DNA of 24,995 nt from CF-39 sp036518215. GTDB taxonomy: Bacteria > Chloroflexota > Limnocylindria > P2-11E. Within the stretch, counting starts at the first letter, position 1. Every line of letters starts with the position of its first letter. Shown here one piece after another: positions 7,844 through 15,585 of the stretch. The stretch spans positions 1 through 24,995 of the forward strand of contig DATDNP010000028.1 in assembly GCA_036518215.1 (NCBI GenBank), read 5' to 3'. The notes beneath the pieces were generated by a model. It was not told where the DNA came from and did no database searches. It worked only from the letters and a program-made list of their open reading frames with translations. The position numbers and the translations under genes were made by a program.

Positions 7844-8472
7844 CGCTTCCGCTTCTGGGGCGGGCCGATCGGCGTCCCCGGCGGCGGCGGCTCGACGCTG
7901 AAGAGCTCGGCGAGCTCTGCCGGCATGATGCGCGCCGGGTCGTGCTTGAAGATCGCCGTAGTGCGCTCGAGCGCCCGCGCGACCAGCCCGCTGCAGATGA
8001 GCTGTCCGTCGATGGCGAACGAGAACTTCCCGCCCGTCACGAGCGACACCGCGATGCTCGCGATCGTGATCCAACCGTACTCCGCGCCGATCGTGCTGCA
8101 CGCGAACGCCGCCGCCTCCGTGCGGTCGGCATCGGAGGCGTCGATCCTCACGAGCGTGTACTGCGTGGGGTCGTAGTCGTGGATCGACCGCTGCGCGACG
8201 CCCGTGCCGAGCGCTTCGACGATCGACCCCTCACCGTCGACGACGAGCGCCGTGTGGTTCCAGTATGTGTACTTCGCGGATGCGCCTCGGTAGCGGAGCG
8301 ACTGCCCGAACCGGATGAGCTTGCTCGTCCATTCGTCGCCGTGGGTGAGGATGAAGTCGCCAGCGCGCGGCGCGCCGTCGGTGACCTGGACGCCGTGGAG
8401 CGTGTGCGCGAAGCCGACCGCGCACGCGCCGGCGGGGACGTGTTCGACATCGCGTGTCGGTGCCTGCTGCAC
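7840..8472 (-). CDS. YiiX/NlpC-P60-like permuted papain-fold protein
   Basis: The 210-residue product has the order of the circularly permuted NlpC/P60 group (YiiX/YaeF/YebB-like): GDFILTHGDEWTSKLIRFGQ near residue 38, then NHTALVVDG with His73, IVEALGTGV with Glu86, and LICSGLVARAL with Cys160. His-before-Cys order is the hallmark of the permuted fold. Relatives are putative amidases, peptidases or lipid-modifying hydrolases with mostly unknown substrates. A hydrophobic stretch at about 134-147 is inside the fold and is not convincing as a membrane span. No signal peptide is seen, but the tail is proline-rich and basic. GTG 8472 is preferred over longer frames because it lies 7 bases after TAGCCT and leaves a 65-base divergent promoter region. 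Confidence 0.7.
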   Translation of the reverse strand: MQQAPTRDVEHVPAGACAVGFAHTLHGVQVTDGAPRAGDFILTHGDEWTSKLIRFGQSLRYRGASAKYTYWNHTALVVDGEGSIVEALGTGVAQRSIHDYDPTQYTLVRIDASDADRTEAAAFACSTIGAEYGWITIASIAVSLVTGGKFSFAIDGQLICSGLVARALERTTAIFKHDPARIMPAELAELFSVEPPPPGTPIGPPQKRKR

Positions 8473-8479
8473 GCCGGAG

Positions 8480-8485
8480 AGGCTA
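8480..8485 (-). promoter_or_regulatory. Possible -10 element (TAGCCT) for the YiiX-like gene
   Basis: Reads TAGCCT on the minus strand and ends seven bases before GTG 8472, so the transcript would be leaderless. It lies in a 65-base divergent region that also holds the hydrolase promoter at 8526. Confidence 0.4.
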
Positions 8486-8525
8486 GCCGCGGAACGCACC
8501 GTCGCGGTGTCCGCGCGGTCGCTGC

Positions 8526-8531
8526 CACACT
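8526..8531 (+). promoter_or_regulatory. -10 element of a probable leaderless promoter for the hydrolase
   Basis: CACACT followed by GGGCGC and GTG 8538. Hexamer and six-base spacing are identical to those at 6077-6088 (CGGCGC there). No Shine-Dalgarno precedes the GTG. Confidence 0.5.
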
Positions 8532-8537
8532 GGGCGC

Positions 8538-9164
8538 GTGCGCGAAGAGGCCGTGCGTGTCGCGAGCAGGCTCGAAGGCACGTTGCGGGTGCCGGACGTC
8601 GGGCCGCGCGGGGTCGTCGTCGTCGCGCATCCGCTCCCGACGCACGGGGGCACGATGCGCAACCCGCTCGTCGCGTCGCTCGCACGGAGCGTCGCGGCTC
8701 GTGGGTTCTACGCGCTGCGTTTCAACTTCCGCAGCGTGGGGCTTTCCGCCGGCGAGTGGACCGGCGGACGCGAGGAGTGGCGCGACGTCGGCGACGCCGT
8801 CGCACACGCACGCGCGACGTTCCCCGAGCTCCCCGTCGGCGCGACCGGCTTCTCGTTCGGCGCGCTCATGACGCTGCGATGGCTCGAAGAGGGCGGACGC
8901 ATCGACGGGGTCGCACTCGTGGGTGTCCCGCTGCGGTCCGCGACCCTTGCTCCCCAGGACCTTCCGCGCGTGCCCGATGGAACGTTCATCGTCGCGGCTG
9001 AGCACGACCAGTTCGGGAACGCCGACGAGCTCCGGCGAGCCGCGCCGCAGGCGCGCATCGTCGAGGTGAGCGGCGTCGATCACTTCTTCGTCGGAAAGCG
9101 CGACGAGGTCGGTCGGCTTGTGGCGGACGAGCTCGAGCGCACGCTAGCATCGAAGGTCCCATGA
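8538..9164 (+). CDS. Small alpha/beta hydrolase (COG2945-like)
   Basis: The 208-residue protein is a compact alpha/beta hydrolase without a lid domain. Visible are the oxyanion-region strand VVVVAHPLPTHGGTMRN (His31), FNFRSVGLSAGEW, the nucleophile elbow GFSFGA (Ser106), EHDQFG with Asp157, and VDHFF with His182. This is the classic Ser-Asp-His triad and resembles the COG2945 group of putative esterases with unknown substrates. No signal peptide is seen. The start GTG 8538 sits six bases after a CACACT -10 candidate. Its stop overlaps the trpS ATG (ATGA), so the two are likely co-transcribed, although nothing suggests a functional link to tryptophan charging. Confidence 0.85.
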   Translation: MREEAVRVASRLEGTLRVPDVGPRGVVVVAHPLPTHGGTMRNPLVASLARSVAARGFYALRFNFRSVGLSAGEWTGGREEWRDVGDAVAHARATFPELPVGATGFSFGALMTLRWLEEGGRIDGVALVGVPLRSATLAPQDLPRVPDGTFIVAAEHDQFGNADELRRAAPQARIVEVSGVDHFFVGKRDEVGRLVADELERTLASKVP

Positions 9165-10207
9165 CGATGCAGACGACCGCACAGCGCGCGACGCCGACGG
9201 CGAAGCCCGTTCGCAAGCGGATCCTCACCGGGGATCGGCCGACGGGGCGGCTTCACCTCGGCCATTACGTCGGCACGCTCGAGAACCGCGTGAGGCTGCA
9301 GGACGAGTACGAGACGTTCCTGCTCGTCGCCGACTACCACATGCTCACGACGCGGCTCGACCATCTCGACGAGATCGGCCAGAACGTGCGCGACGTCGTG
9401 CTCGACAACCTGGCCGTCGGCATCGATCCCGAGAAGGTGACCATCTACCTCCAGTCGCTCGTGCCCGAGACGACGGAGCTGCACCTGTACTTCTCGATGC
9501 TCGTGACCGTGAACCGCGCCGAGCGCATCCCGACGCTCAAGGAGCAGATGCGCGACCGGCACATCGCGCAGCCGTCGTACGGGCTGCTCGGCTATCCGAT
9601 CCTCCAGGCGGCGGACATCCTCTGCGTGAAGGGGAACCTCGTGCCGGTGGGACGGGACCAGGAGTCGCACATCGAGCTCACGCGCGAGATCGCCGGCCGC
9701 TTCAACGAGCTCTTCGGGCCGGTGTTCCCGATCCCCGAGGCGCTCATCCCGAGCGACAAGCTCCTGCCCGGCACGGACGGCGCGTCGAAGATGGGGAAGA
9801 GCGCCGGGAACGCGATCGACCTCGCCGACGACAGCGACACCGTGAAGCGCAAGGTCATGGCGATGTACACGGATCCCGCGCGCATCCGCGCGACGGACCC
9901 CGGCCGTGTCGAGGGCAACCCCGTGTTCATGTACCACGACGCGTTCAACACCGAGACCGGCGAGGTGAACGATCTCAAGGAGCGCTACCGCGCCGGCAAG
10001 GTGGGCGACGTCGAGGTGAAGCAGAAGCTCTATGCCGCGATCGAGCGATTCCTCGAGCCCGTCCGCGAGCGGCGCGCGCGGTACGCAGCGGATCCGAAGC
10101 TCGTCGAGGAGATCATCCGGAGCGGCAGCGAGCGTGCGCGGCGCGAGGCCGCGAAGACGCTCCACGACGTGCGTCACGCGATGCAGCTCGATTACTTCGG
10201 GCTCTAG
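9161..10207 (+). CDS. trpS: Tryptophanyl-tRNA synthetase
   Basis: The 348-residue protein is a class I aminoacyl-tRNA synthetase of TrpRS type. It has RPTGRLHLGHYVG (HIGH-like HLGH at 32-35), the TrpRS segments YPILQAADIL and VPVGRDQESHIELTREIA, and the KMSKS loop as KMGKS (210-214) within GTDGASKMGKSAGNAI. It charges tRNA-Trp in the cytoplasm. Length is typical of bacterial TrpRS plus about 18 extra N-terminal residues. The Ser-to-Gly change in KMSKS is tolerated in some synthetases but affects loop dynamics. ATG 9161 overlaps the hydrolase stop by four bases; a TAGCAT hexamer at 9145-9150 could also give it a private short-leader promoter. manC starts directly after its stop. Confidence 0.95.
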   Translation: MTMQTTAQRATPTAKPVRKRILTGDRPTGRLHLGHYVGTLENRVRLQDEYETFLLVADYHMLTTRLDHLDEIGQNVRDVVLDNLAVGIDPEKVTIYLQSLVPETTELHLYFSMLVTVNRAERIPTLKEQMRDRHIAQPSYGLLGYPILQAADILCVKGNLVPVGRDQESHIELTREIAGRFNELFGPVFPIPEALIPSDKLLPGTDGASKMGKSAGNAIDLADDSDTVKRKVMAMYTDPARIRATDPGRVEGNPVFMYHDAFNTETGEVNDLKERYRAGKVGDVEVKQKLYAAIERFLEPVRERRARYAADPKLVEEIIRSGSERARREAAKTLHDVRHAMQLDYFGL

Positions 10208-11278
10208 TTGCCGCGGCTGTACGCCCTCATCCTTTCGGGCGGTGCGGGCACCCGCCTCTGGCCGCTGTCGCGCAAGGCACGTCCGAAGCAGTTCCTCCAG
10301 CTCCTCGGCGATCGCTCGCTGCTGCAGGACACCGTGGACCGCATCGCGGAGATCATCCCCACGGAGCGGATCTTCGCGGTCGCGCCGCCGGAGCACCGCA
10401 TGCTCATCCATGAGCAGCTGCCCGACCTTCGTGCCGACCACCTCGTCGTCGAGCCGTATCCGCGCGGGAACGCTGCGGCGATCGCGCTCGCGATGGCCGC
10501 GCTCCACGCATTCGATCCCGAGGCCGTCGTCGCGGTGCTGCCGTCGGATCACGTGGTGGAGAAGCGCGCGAAGTTCCGCGACGTGCTCGTCGCCGCGACC
10601 GCGGCGGCGGAGCGTGGCCATCTGGTGACGCTCGGCATCGAGCCCGAGCGGCCCGACACGGGCTTCGGGTACATCGAGGCGGGCGATCCGATCGAGGTGG
10701 GCGGTCGCGTCCCCGTGCGCGCGGTGAAGCGCTTCATCGAGAAGCCGAAGCGCGACGTCGCCGAGAAGATGCTCGCCGCGGGGGCGCACTACTGGAACGC
10801 CGGGATGTTCGTGTGGCGTGTCGGCGACATCATCGCCGCGTATCGCGAGCACCTGCCTGATACCGCGCGCGCGATCGACGCGCTCGCGTCGGCGAACGGG
10901 TCGCCGCGTTACGAATCGGTCCTCGCCGAGGTGTGGGAGGAGACCGACCGCACGACGATCGACTACGGCGTCTTCGAGAAGGCGACGAACGTGGCGGTCG
11001 TCCCGGCCGACATCGGCTGGCACGACGTCGGGAGCTGGGCACGGCTCGCGGACATCGTCCGCACCGCGGACAACTGGTCGAGCGAGGGCCACGTCGCCGT
11101 CGAGTCGGACGGGAACTACGCCTGGGCGCCGGGGAAGACCGTCGCCTTCGTGGGCGTTGAGGGATTGATCGTGGTCGACACGCCCGACGCGCTCCTCGTC
11201 GCGTCGGCGGACCGGTCCGAGGACGTGAAGGCGGTCGTGGACCGTCTCCGCCGCGAAGAGCGGGAGGACCTGCTCTAG
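10208..11278 (+). CDS. manC: Mannose-1-phosphate guanylyltransferase
   Basis: The 356-residue protein is a nucleotidyltransferase of the GDP-mannose pyrophosphorylase type. The N-terminal signature LSGGAGTRLWPLSRKARPKQ spans residues 9-28, followed by PSDH (112-115), FIEKP (176-180) and YWNAGMF (195-201). It makes GDP-mannose from GTP and mannose-1-phosphate for glycans or glycolipids. The length corresponds to the single-domain form; the C-terminal phosphomannose-isomerase domain of bifunctional enzymes is missing. The start is TTG 10208, with no base between it and the trpS stop, and the family signature begins within nine residues, leaving little choice. An intrinsic terminator follows immediately. 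The gene may feed mannosyl donors to glycosyltransferases such as the one at 2189-3628, which is an inference. Confidence 0.93.
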   Translation: MPRLYALILSGGAGTRLWPLSRKARPKQFLQLLGDRSLLQDTVDRIAEIIPTERIFAVAPPEHRMLIHEQLPDLRADHLVVEPYPRGNAAAIALAMAALHAFDPEAVVAVLPSDHVVEKRAKFRDVLVAATAAAERGHLVTLGIEPERPDTGFGYIEAGDPIEVGGRVPVRAVKRFIEKPKRDVAEKMLAAGAHYWNAGMFVWRVGDIIAAYREHLPDTARAIDALASANGSPRYESVLAEVWEETDRTTIDYGVFEKATNVAVVPADIGWHDVGSWARLADIVRTADNWSSEGHVAVESDGNYAWAPGKTVAFVGVEGLIVVDTPDALLVASADRSEDVKAVVDRLRREEREDLL

Positions 11279-11298
11279 GCCCGTAATCCGGGCGTTTT
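11279..11298 (+). terminator. Intrinsic terminator after manC
   Basis: GCCCG, loop TAATC, CGGGC, then G and TTTT, starting at the base after the manC stop codon. A second GC dyad without a T run follows at about 11300-11317. It ends the hydrolase-trpS-manC transcript. Confidence 0.8.
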
Positions 11299-11345
11299 CG
11301 GGCCTCCCGGGCCCGTCGACGAAGGCCGTCGCTGGCCGCGACCGT

Positions 11346-11351
11346 TACGAT
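11346..11351 (+). promoter_or_regulatory. -10 element of the topA promoter
   Basis: TACGAT lies 54 bases before the topA GTG and downstream of the manC terminator. A start site about seven bases on would be near 11358, giving a leader of about 48 bases that begins almost at once with the hairpin at 11364. No clear -35 is seen. Confidence 0.55.
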
Positions 11352-11363
11352 GGTGACCGGTGG

Positions 11364-11385
11364 AGCGCCCGTAATGGGCGCTTTT
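11364..11385 (+). promoter_or_regulatory. Terminator-like hairpin in the topA leader
   Basis: AGCGCCC, loop GTAAT, GGGCGCT running into TTTT, then CA and a purine-rich ribosome site. It has the form of an intrinsic terminator but lies downstream of the apparent topA promoter, only about 5-6 bases after the expected start site. It resembles the hairpin in the secD leader (22800-22823). It could stabilise the 5' end, block readthrough, or act as an attenuator. Confidence 0.6.
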
Positions 11386-11405
11386 CATTGTGCGAAAGGA
11401 AAACA

Positions 11406-13571
11406 GTGGCTGAAGCGAAGCAAGACCTCGTCGTCGTGGAATCGCCGACGAAGGCTCGGACGCTCGAACGGATGCTCGGTGACGAGTACAAGGTCGAGGC
11501 GTCCTTCGGACATATCCGTGACCTCCCGAAGTCGAAGCTGGGCGTCGACCTCGAGACGTTCGCGCCCGAATACGTGATCCCGGACGATTCTGAGAAGCAG
11601 GTCCGGACGCTCCGCAGGGAGGCGAAGGCTGCGAAGGCCGTCTGGCTCGCGACCGACCTCGACCGCGAGGGCGAGGCGATCGCGTGGCACGTGGCCGACG
11701 TCATCAAGGTGCCCGCGTCGAAGCTGAAGCGCGTGACGTTCCACGAGATCACGCCGCAGGCGATCAAGGACGCGTTCAAGCACCCGCGCGACATCGACCA
11801 GGATCTGGTGAACGCGCAGCAGGCGCGCCGCGTCGTCGACCGGCTCGTCGGCTACACGATGTCGCCACTGCTCTGGAAGAAGATCCGCTACGGCCTCTCG
11901 GCCGGACGGGTGCAGTCGGTCGCGCTTCGCCTCATCGTCGACCGCGAGCGCGAGATCCAGGCCTTCACACCGACCGAGTATTGGAGCCTCGAGGCGACGC
12001 TCGCGAACCACGCGGGCGAGCAGCTCAAGGCCGAGGTCATCCAGCACCACGGCCACAAGCTCGAGATCCCGGACGCCGAGCACGCCGAGAAGCACAAGGC
12101 CGCGCTCGCCTCCGCGAGCTACGCCGTGAAGAGCGTCGAGACGCGCGAGTCGTCGCGGAACGCCGCGCCGCCGTTCACGACGTCGACGCTGCAGCAGGAG
12201 GCGTCGCGCAAGCTCGGGTTCTCGGTGAAGAAGACGATGGTCGTCGCGCAGCAGCTGTACGAAGGTGTGTCGCTCGGCGACGCGTCCGTCGGTCTCATCA
12301 CGTATATGCGCACCGACTCGCTGCACGTCGCCGAGAGCGCGCTGAAACAGGCGCACGACGTCATCAGCAAGGAGTTCGGGACCGAGTACGCGCTCGAGAA
12401 GCCGCGTCACTACAAGACGCGCTCGAAGGGCGCCCAGGAGGCGCACGAGGCGATCCGGCCGACGGATCTCTCGCGCACGCCGGCCTACGTGCGCCGGTTC
12501 CTCAAGCCCGACCAGCTGAAGCTCTACACGCTCATCTGGCAGCGCACGCTCGCGTCCCAGATGGCGTCCGCGAAGTTCGAGAACACCCGGCTCGACATCG
12601 ACGCGGCCGGATACACGCTGCGGGCGAACGGCCGCCGCGTCATGTTCGACGGCTTCCTGCGCGTCTACTTCGAGGGGAGCGACGAGCCGGAGAAGGAGAT
12701 CGCGCCGCTCCCCGCCGTCGTCGCGGGCGAAGCGCTCACGCTCCTCGCGCTCGACGCGGCGCAGCACTTCACACAGCCGCCGGCGCGCTTCACCGAGGCG
12801 TCCCTCGTGAAGACGCTCGAGGAGTTCGGCATCGGACGTCCGTCCACGTACGCGCCGACGATCTCGACGCTCGTCGACCGCCGCTACGTGCGGCGCGAGG
12901 GCCGCGCGCTCATTCCCGAGGACGTCGGCTTCGTCGTCACCGATTTCCTGAAGGAGCATTTCCCCGACATCGTCGACACCGGATTCACGGCGCGCATGGA
13001 GGAGGACCTCGACAAGATCGCCGATGGCGAGGTCGAGTGGGTCCCCGTCGTGCGCGAGTTCTTCGGCCCCTTCGCCAAGCGGGTCGAGGAGAAGGCGAAG
13101 AGCGTGAAGAAGTCCGACGTGACGGAGGAGGCGACCGACCGCGTGTGCCCGAAGTGCGGGCGGCCCGTGGTCATCAAGCTCGGGCGGTTCGGGCGCTTCT
13201 ACTCGTGCACGGGATTCAAGAAGACGAAGAAGGGCGAGCCGCAGCCGCCGGGCGCATGCGATTACGCGGAACCGCTCGAGGGACAGCAGGAGCCGCAGCT
13301 CGAGGTGCTCGAGGGCGAGACCTGCCCGGAGTGCGGCAAGCCGCTCGCGAAGCGTCGCGGACGATTCGGTCCGTTCATCGGTTGCACGGGCTACCCCGAC
13401 TGCAAGTACATCAAGAAGACGCAGCAGAAGACCGGTGTGATCTGCCCCGAATGCGGGAAGGGCGAGCTCGTGCGCAGGCGCGGGCGGGGTCGTTCGATGT
13501 TCTACGGATGCGAGCGATACCCCGAGTGCACGTATACCGCGCGCGAGCTGCCGGGGAAGGACGCGGCATAA
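11406..13571 (+). CDS. topA: DNA topoisomerase I
   Basis: The 721-residue type IA topoisomerase begins with the Toprim domain (LVVVESPTKARTLERML at 8-24; ATDLDREGEAIAWH near 82-95). The active-site tyrosine, Tyr300, lies in LITYMRTDS. Three C-terminal four-cysteine zinc ribbons (CPKCGRP, CPECGKP, CPECGKG) contact DNA. It relaxes negative supercoils in the nucleoid. GTG 11406 is chosen because AAAGGA lies five bases upstream and the product then starts as family members do; the earlier in-frame GTG at 11388 lies before this site. A strong Shine-Dalgarno-like GGGGAAGGA within its last codons probably serves the next gene. Topoisomerase genes are often supercoiling-controlled, but here the only visible control element is the leader hairpin. 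Confidence 0.97.
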   Translation: MAEAKQDLVVVESPTKARTLERMLGDEYKVEASFGHIRDLPKSKLGVDLETFAPEYVIPDDSEKQVRTLRREAKAAKAVWLATDLDREGEAIAWHVADVIKVPASKLKRVTFHEITPQAIKDAFKHPRDIDQDLVNAQQARRVVDRLVGYTMSPLLWKKIRYGLSAGRVQSVALRLIVDREREIQAFTPTEYWSLEATLANHAGEQLKAEVIQHHGHKLEIPDAEHAEKHKAALASASYAVKSVETRESSRNAAPPFTTSTLQQEASRKLGFSVKKTMVVAQQLYEGVSLGDASVGLITYMRTDSLHVAESALKQAHDVISKEFGTEYALEKPRHYKTRSKGAQEAHEAIRPTDLSRTPAYVRRFLKPDQLKLYTLIWQRTLASQMASAKFENTRLDIDAAGYTLRANGRRVMFDGFLRVYFEGSDEPEKEIAPLPAVVAGEALTLLALDAAQHFTQPPARFTEASLVKTLEEFGIGRPSTYAPTISTLVDRRYVRREGRALIPEDVGFVVTDFLKEHFPDIVDTGFTARMEEDLDKIADGEVEWVPVVREFFGPFAKRVEEKAKSVKKSDVTEEATDRVCPKCGRPVVIKLGRFGRFYSCTGFKKTKKGEPQPPGACDYAEPLEGQQEPQLEVLEGETCPECGKPLAKRRGRFGPFIGCTGYPDCKYIKKTQQKTGVICPECGKGELVRRRGRGRSMFYGCERYPECTYTARELPGKDAA
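13553..13570 (+). promoter_or_regulatory. Strong ribosome-binding site aimed at an ATA codon
   Basis: GGGGAAGGA (13553-13561), six bases, then ATA (13568-13570) in the femAB frame. ATA overlaps the topA stop as ATAA, just as ATGA links the next two gene junctions. Either translation starts at AUA or the base was G. Confidence 0.5.
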
Positions 13572-13597
13572 GAGCCACCCCCGCGACGTATGCGGAA

Positions 13598-14569
13598 GTG
13601 CAGGGGTGGGATGAGCTCGTCATAGCCACCGGGCGTCCGCACATCCTCCAATCGGCGGCATGGGCCGAGGTGAAGGCCGCGACCGGATGGGCGAGCAAGC
13701 GGTACGTCCTCGAGGACTCGCGCGGCAGCATCCGGTACGGCGTCGTGCAGGTGCTCACGAGGCGCCTCCCGCTCGGGATCACGATCGCGTACGCGCCGCG
13801 GGGGCCGCTCGTCGAACCCGAGCGGCTCGGGGAGGCGATCGTCGCGGTGCGGCAGGCGCTGTCGAGAGATCGCTGCGCGAGCCTGCTCTGTGACCCCGAG
13901 GTGCCCGCGGACGACGCGACGCGCGCGCAGCTCACCGCCGCCGGCGTCCAGGCGTCGCCGGTGTACGTGCAGCCTCGCCGCACGCTCCTCATGGACCTGA
14001 CGCAGACGCCCGAGGCGCTCCTTGCGGCGATGAAGAAGAAGACGCGGCAGTACGTCCACAAGGCGGAGCGCGAGGGCGTCGTCACCGAGGAGACGGCCGA
14101 TCTCGGCCGCTTCCTCGCGGTGCTGCGCGTCGTCGCGGAGCGCGACCGCTTCGGCATCCATTCACGCGAATACTTCGAGACGCTGCTGCGAGCGTTCGGG
14201 GACCGCGCGCACATGCTCATGGCGCGCGTCGGCGCGGACGACGCCGGCGCGATGATGCTCGCGCGCCTGGGCGACCGCGCGTGGGAGCTGTACGGCGGCT
14301 GGAGCGGGGCGCATGCCGAATCGCGTCCTTTCTATCTGCTCAAGTGGCGCGCGATGCTGCGCATGCGCGCGCTCGGCGCGACGCGCTACGACATGTGGGG
14401 TCTCGCGGAGGGCGCCGACGACGCGCTCGCCGGCGTGGAGAACTTCAAGCTCGGGTTCGGCGGCGCCGTGACCGAGTGGATCGGCGCGCTCGAGACGCCG
14501 GTGCGGCCGCTCCTGTACCCACTGTGGCAGCTCGCGGCGCGGCGGCGCCTCGCGCGCTCGGCGGCATGA
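13598..14569 (+). CDS. FemAB-like aminoacyltransferase / GNAT-fold protein, first copy
   Basis: The 323-residue protein (from GTG 13598) belongs to the FemAB/Acetyltransf_6 family. Visible marks are HILQSAAWAEVKAATGW, APRGPLV, LLAAMKKKTRQYVHKAEREGV, FYLLKWRAMLRMRALGATRYDMWG and NFKLGFGG. FemA/FemB/MurM relatives add amino acids from aminoacyl-tRNA to the stem peptide of lipid II, building the interpeptide bridge at the cytoplasmic face of the membrane. The position directly before murE fits that role, though some family members modify other molecules. The start is uncertain: GTG 13598 is the first ordinary start codon but has no ribosome site. ATA 13568 has an excellent one, overlaps the topA stop and would add ten residues that align better with the second copy. 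Its stop overlaps the next gene (ATGA). Confidence 0.82.
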   Translation: MQGWDELVIATGRPHILQSAAWAEVKAATGWASKRYVLEDSRGSIRYGVVQVLTRRLPLGITIAYAPRGPLVEPERLGEAIVAVRQALSRDRCASLLCDPEVPADDATRAQLTAAGVQASPVYVQPRRTLLMDLTQTPEALLAAMKKKTRQYVHKAEREGVVTEETADLGRFLAVLRVVAERDRFGIHSREYFETLLRAFGDRAHMLMARVGADDAGAMMLARLGDRAWELYGGWSGAHAESRPFYLLKWRAMLRMRALGATRYDMWGLAEGADDALAGVENFKLGFGGAVTEWIGALETPVRPLLYPLWQLAARRRLARSAA

Positions 14570-15585
14570 CCGTGGATGCCCCGGCGGGATGGGACGACGC
14601 GGCGGTGCGCTCGGCGTGGGGCCACACGCTTCAGTCATCGGCGTGGGCGCGCGTGCGCGCAGCGCAGGGATGGCGCCCCGAGTTCGTTCGCGTCGGCGAT
14701 CCGCTCCCCGTCGCTTTGGTGCTCTGGCGTGACGCGCTCCCCGGACGGCCGCTCGGGTATGTACCGCGCGGTCCGGTCATCGCCGCCGCCGACGCGGAGG
14801 GCCTCGCGCGCGCGCTCGCGCGGCTGCGCGAGCTCGCCCGCGAGCGGAACGCCGTCTTCCTGAAGGTGGATCCCGAGCTGCCCGCCGAGTTCGCGGACGG
14901 CGCTCTGCGCGAGAACGCCTTCCGGCGCGCGCAGGACATCCAACCGGTGCTCGCGACCCTGGAGCTCGACCTCGCGCCCGACGAGGACGCGCTCTTCGCC
15001 GGGCTCGAGAAGGACACCCGGTGGAGCGTGCGCCAGGGTCCGAAGCGCGGAGTCGAGATCCGCGAGTCGGCGGATGAGGCGACGCTCCGCGCGTTCTACG
15101 AGCTGTACGCCCTTACGGGAGGTCGCGCCGGCTTCATCACCCGCACCTGGTCGTACTACCGCGAGACATGGGGCACGCTCGCGTCGGCCGGCCTCGCGAC
15201 GGTCCGTCTCGCCTACGTCGGGGACGAGGCGGTCGCCGGCGCGATGGTGTGGCGCTGCGGCGAGCGCGCCCTCTACCAGACCGGCGCGACGAACGACACC
15301 GGTCGCAAGACGTACGCCGCGTACGCGCTGCTCTGGGAGTGCATCCTCGCCGCGAAGCGCGATGGCTTCCGTCGCTTCGACATGGGCGGGATCCCGACCG
15401 AACCGACCGACACGAACGACCCGATGTACGGCCCGTACCTGTTCAAGCGCGGCTTCGGCGGCGAGGTCCGCCGCTTCGTCGGCGCGCACGACACCGTCCC
15501 GTCGGCGGTGCTGTATCGCATGTATCTGGTGGCCGAGCCCGCATACACGAACGTGCTCCGACTCGCCGCGAAGGTGCGCCGATGA
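14566..15585 (+). CDS. FemAB-like aminoacyltransferase / GNAT-fold protein, second copy
   Basis: The 339-residue paralogue of the preceding gene shows the same landmarks: HTLQSSAWARVRAAQGW, VPRGPVI, LFAGLEKDTRWSVRQGPKRGV, YAAYALLWECILAAKRDGFRRFDMGG and YLFKRGFGG. The two are clearly related but divergent, as in FemA/FemB or MurM/MurN pairs, where each enzyme adds a different residue of the bridge. The conserved K-TR-VR--KR block corresponds to the substrate-binding region of the family. ATG 14566 overlaps the first copy's stop and its own stop overlaps the murE ATG, so the three are translationally coupled. The tandem arrangement suggests a two-residue or longer cross-bridge on peptidoglycan precursors. 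This is inferred from family and context, not shown. Confidence 0.85.
   Translation: MTVDAPAGWDDAAVRSAWGHTLQSSAWARVRAAQGWRPEFVRVGDPLPVALVLWRDALPGRPLGYVPRGPVIAAADAEGLARALARLRELARERNAVFLKVDPELPAEFADGALRENAFRRAQDIQPVLATLELDLAPDEDALFAGLEKDTRWSVRQGPKRGVEIRESADEATLRAFYELYALTGGRAGFITRTWSYYRETWGTLASAGLATVRLAYVGDEAVAGAMVWRCGERALYQTGATNDTGRKTYAAYALLWECILAAKRDGFRRFDMGGIPTEPTDTNDPMYGPYLFKRGFGGEVRRFVGAHDTVPSAVLYRMYLVAEPAYTNVLRLAAKVRR

Noticed and set aside
5767..8871. A 1034-residue plus-strand open frame over dprA, the S9 peptidase and beyond
   Set aside because: Arg/Ala/Ser-rich shadow frame of the peptidase gene, crossing an opposite-strand gene and a promoter region; no recognisable fold.
11350..11577. 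Small upstream reading frame starting at ATG 11350 in the topA leader
   Set aside because: The ATG overlaps the -10 element and lies before the likely transcription start; no ribosome site. It just reads through topA in another frame.
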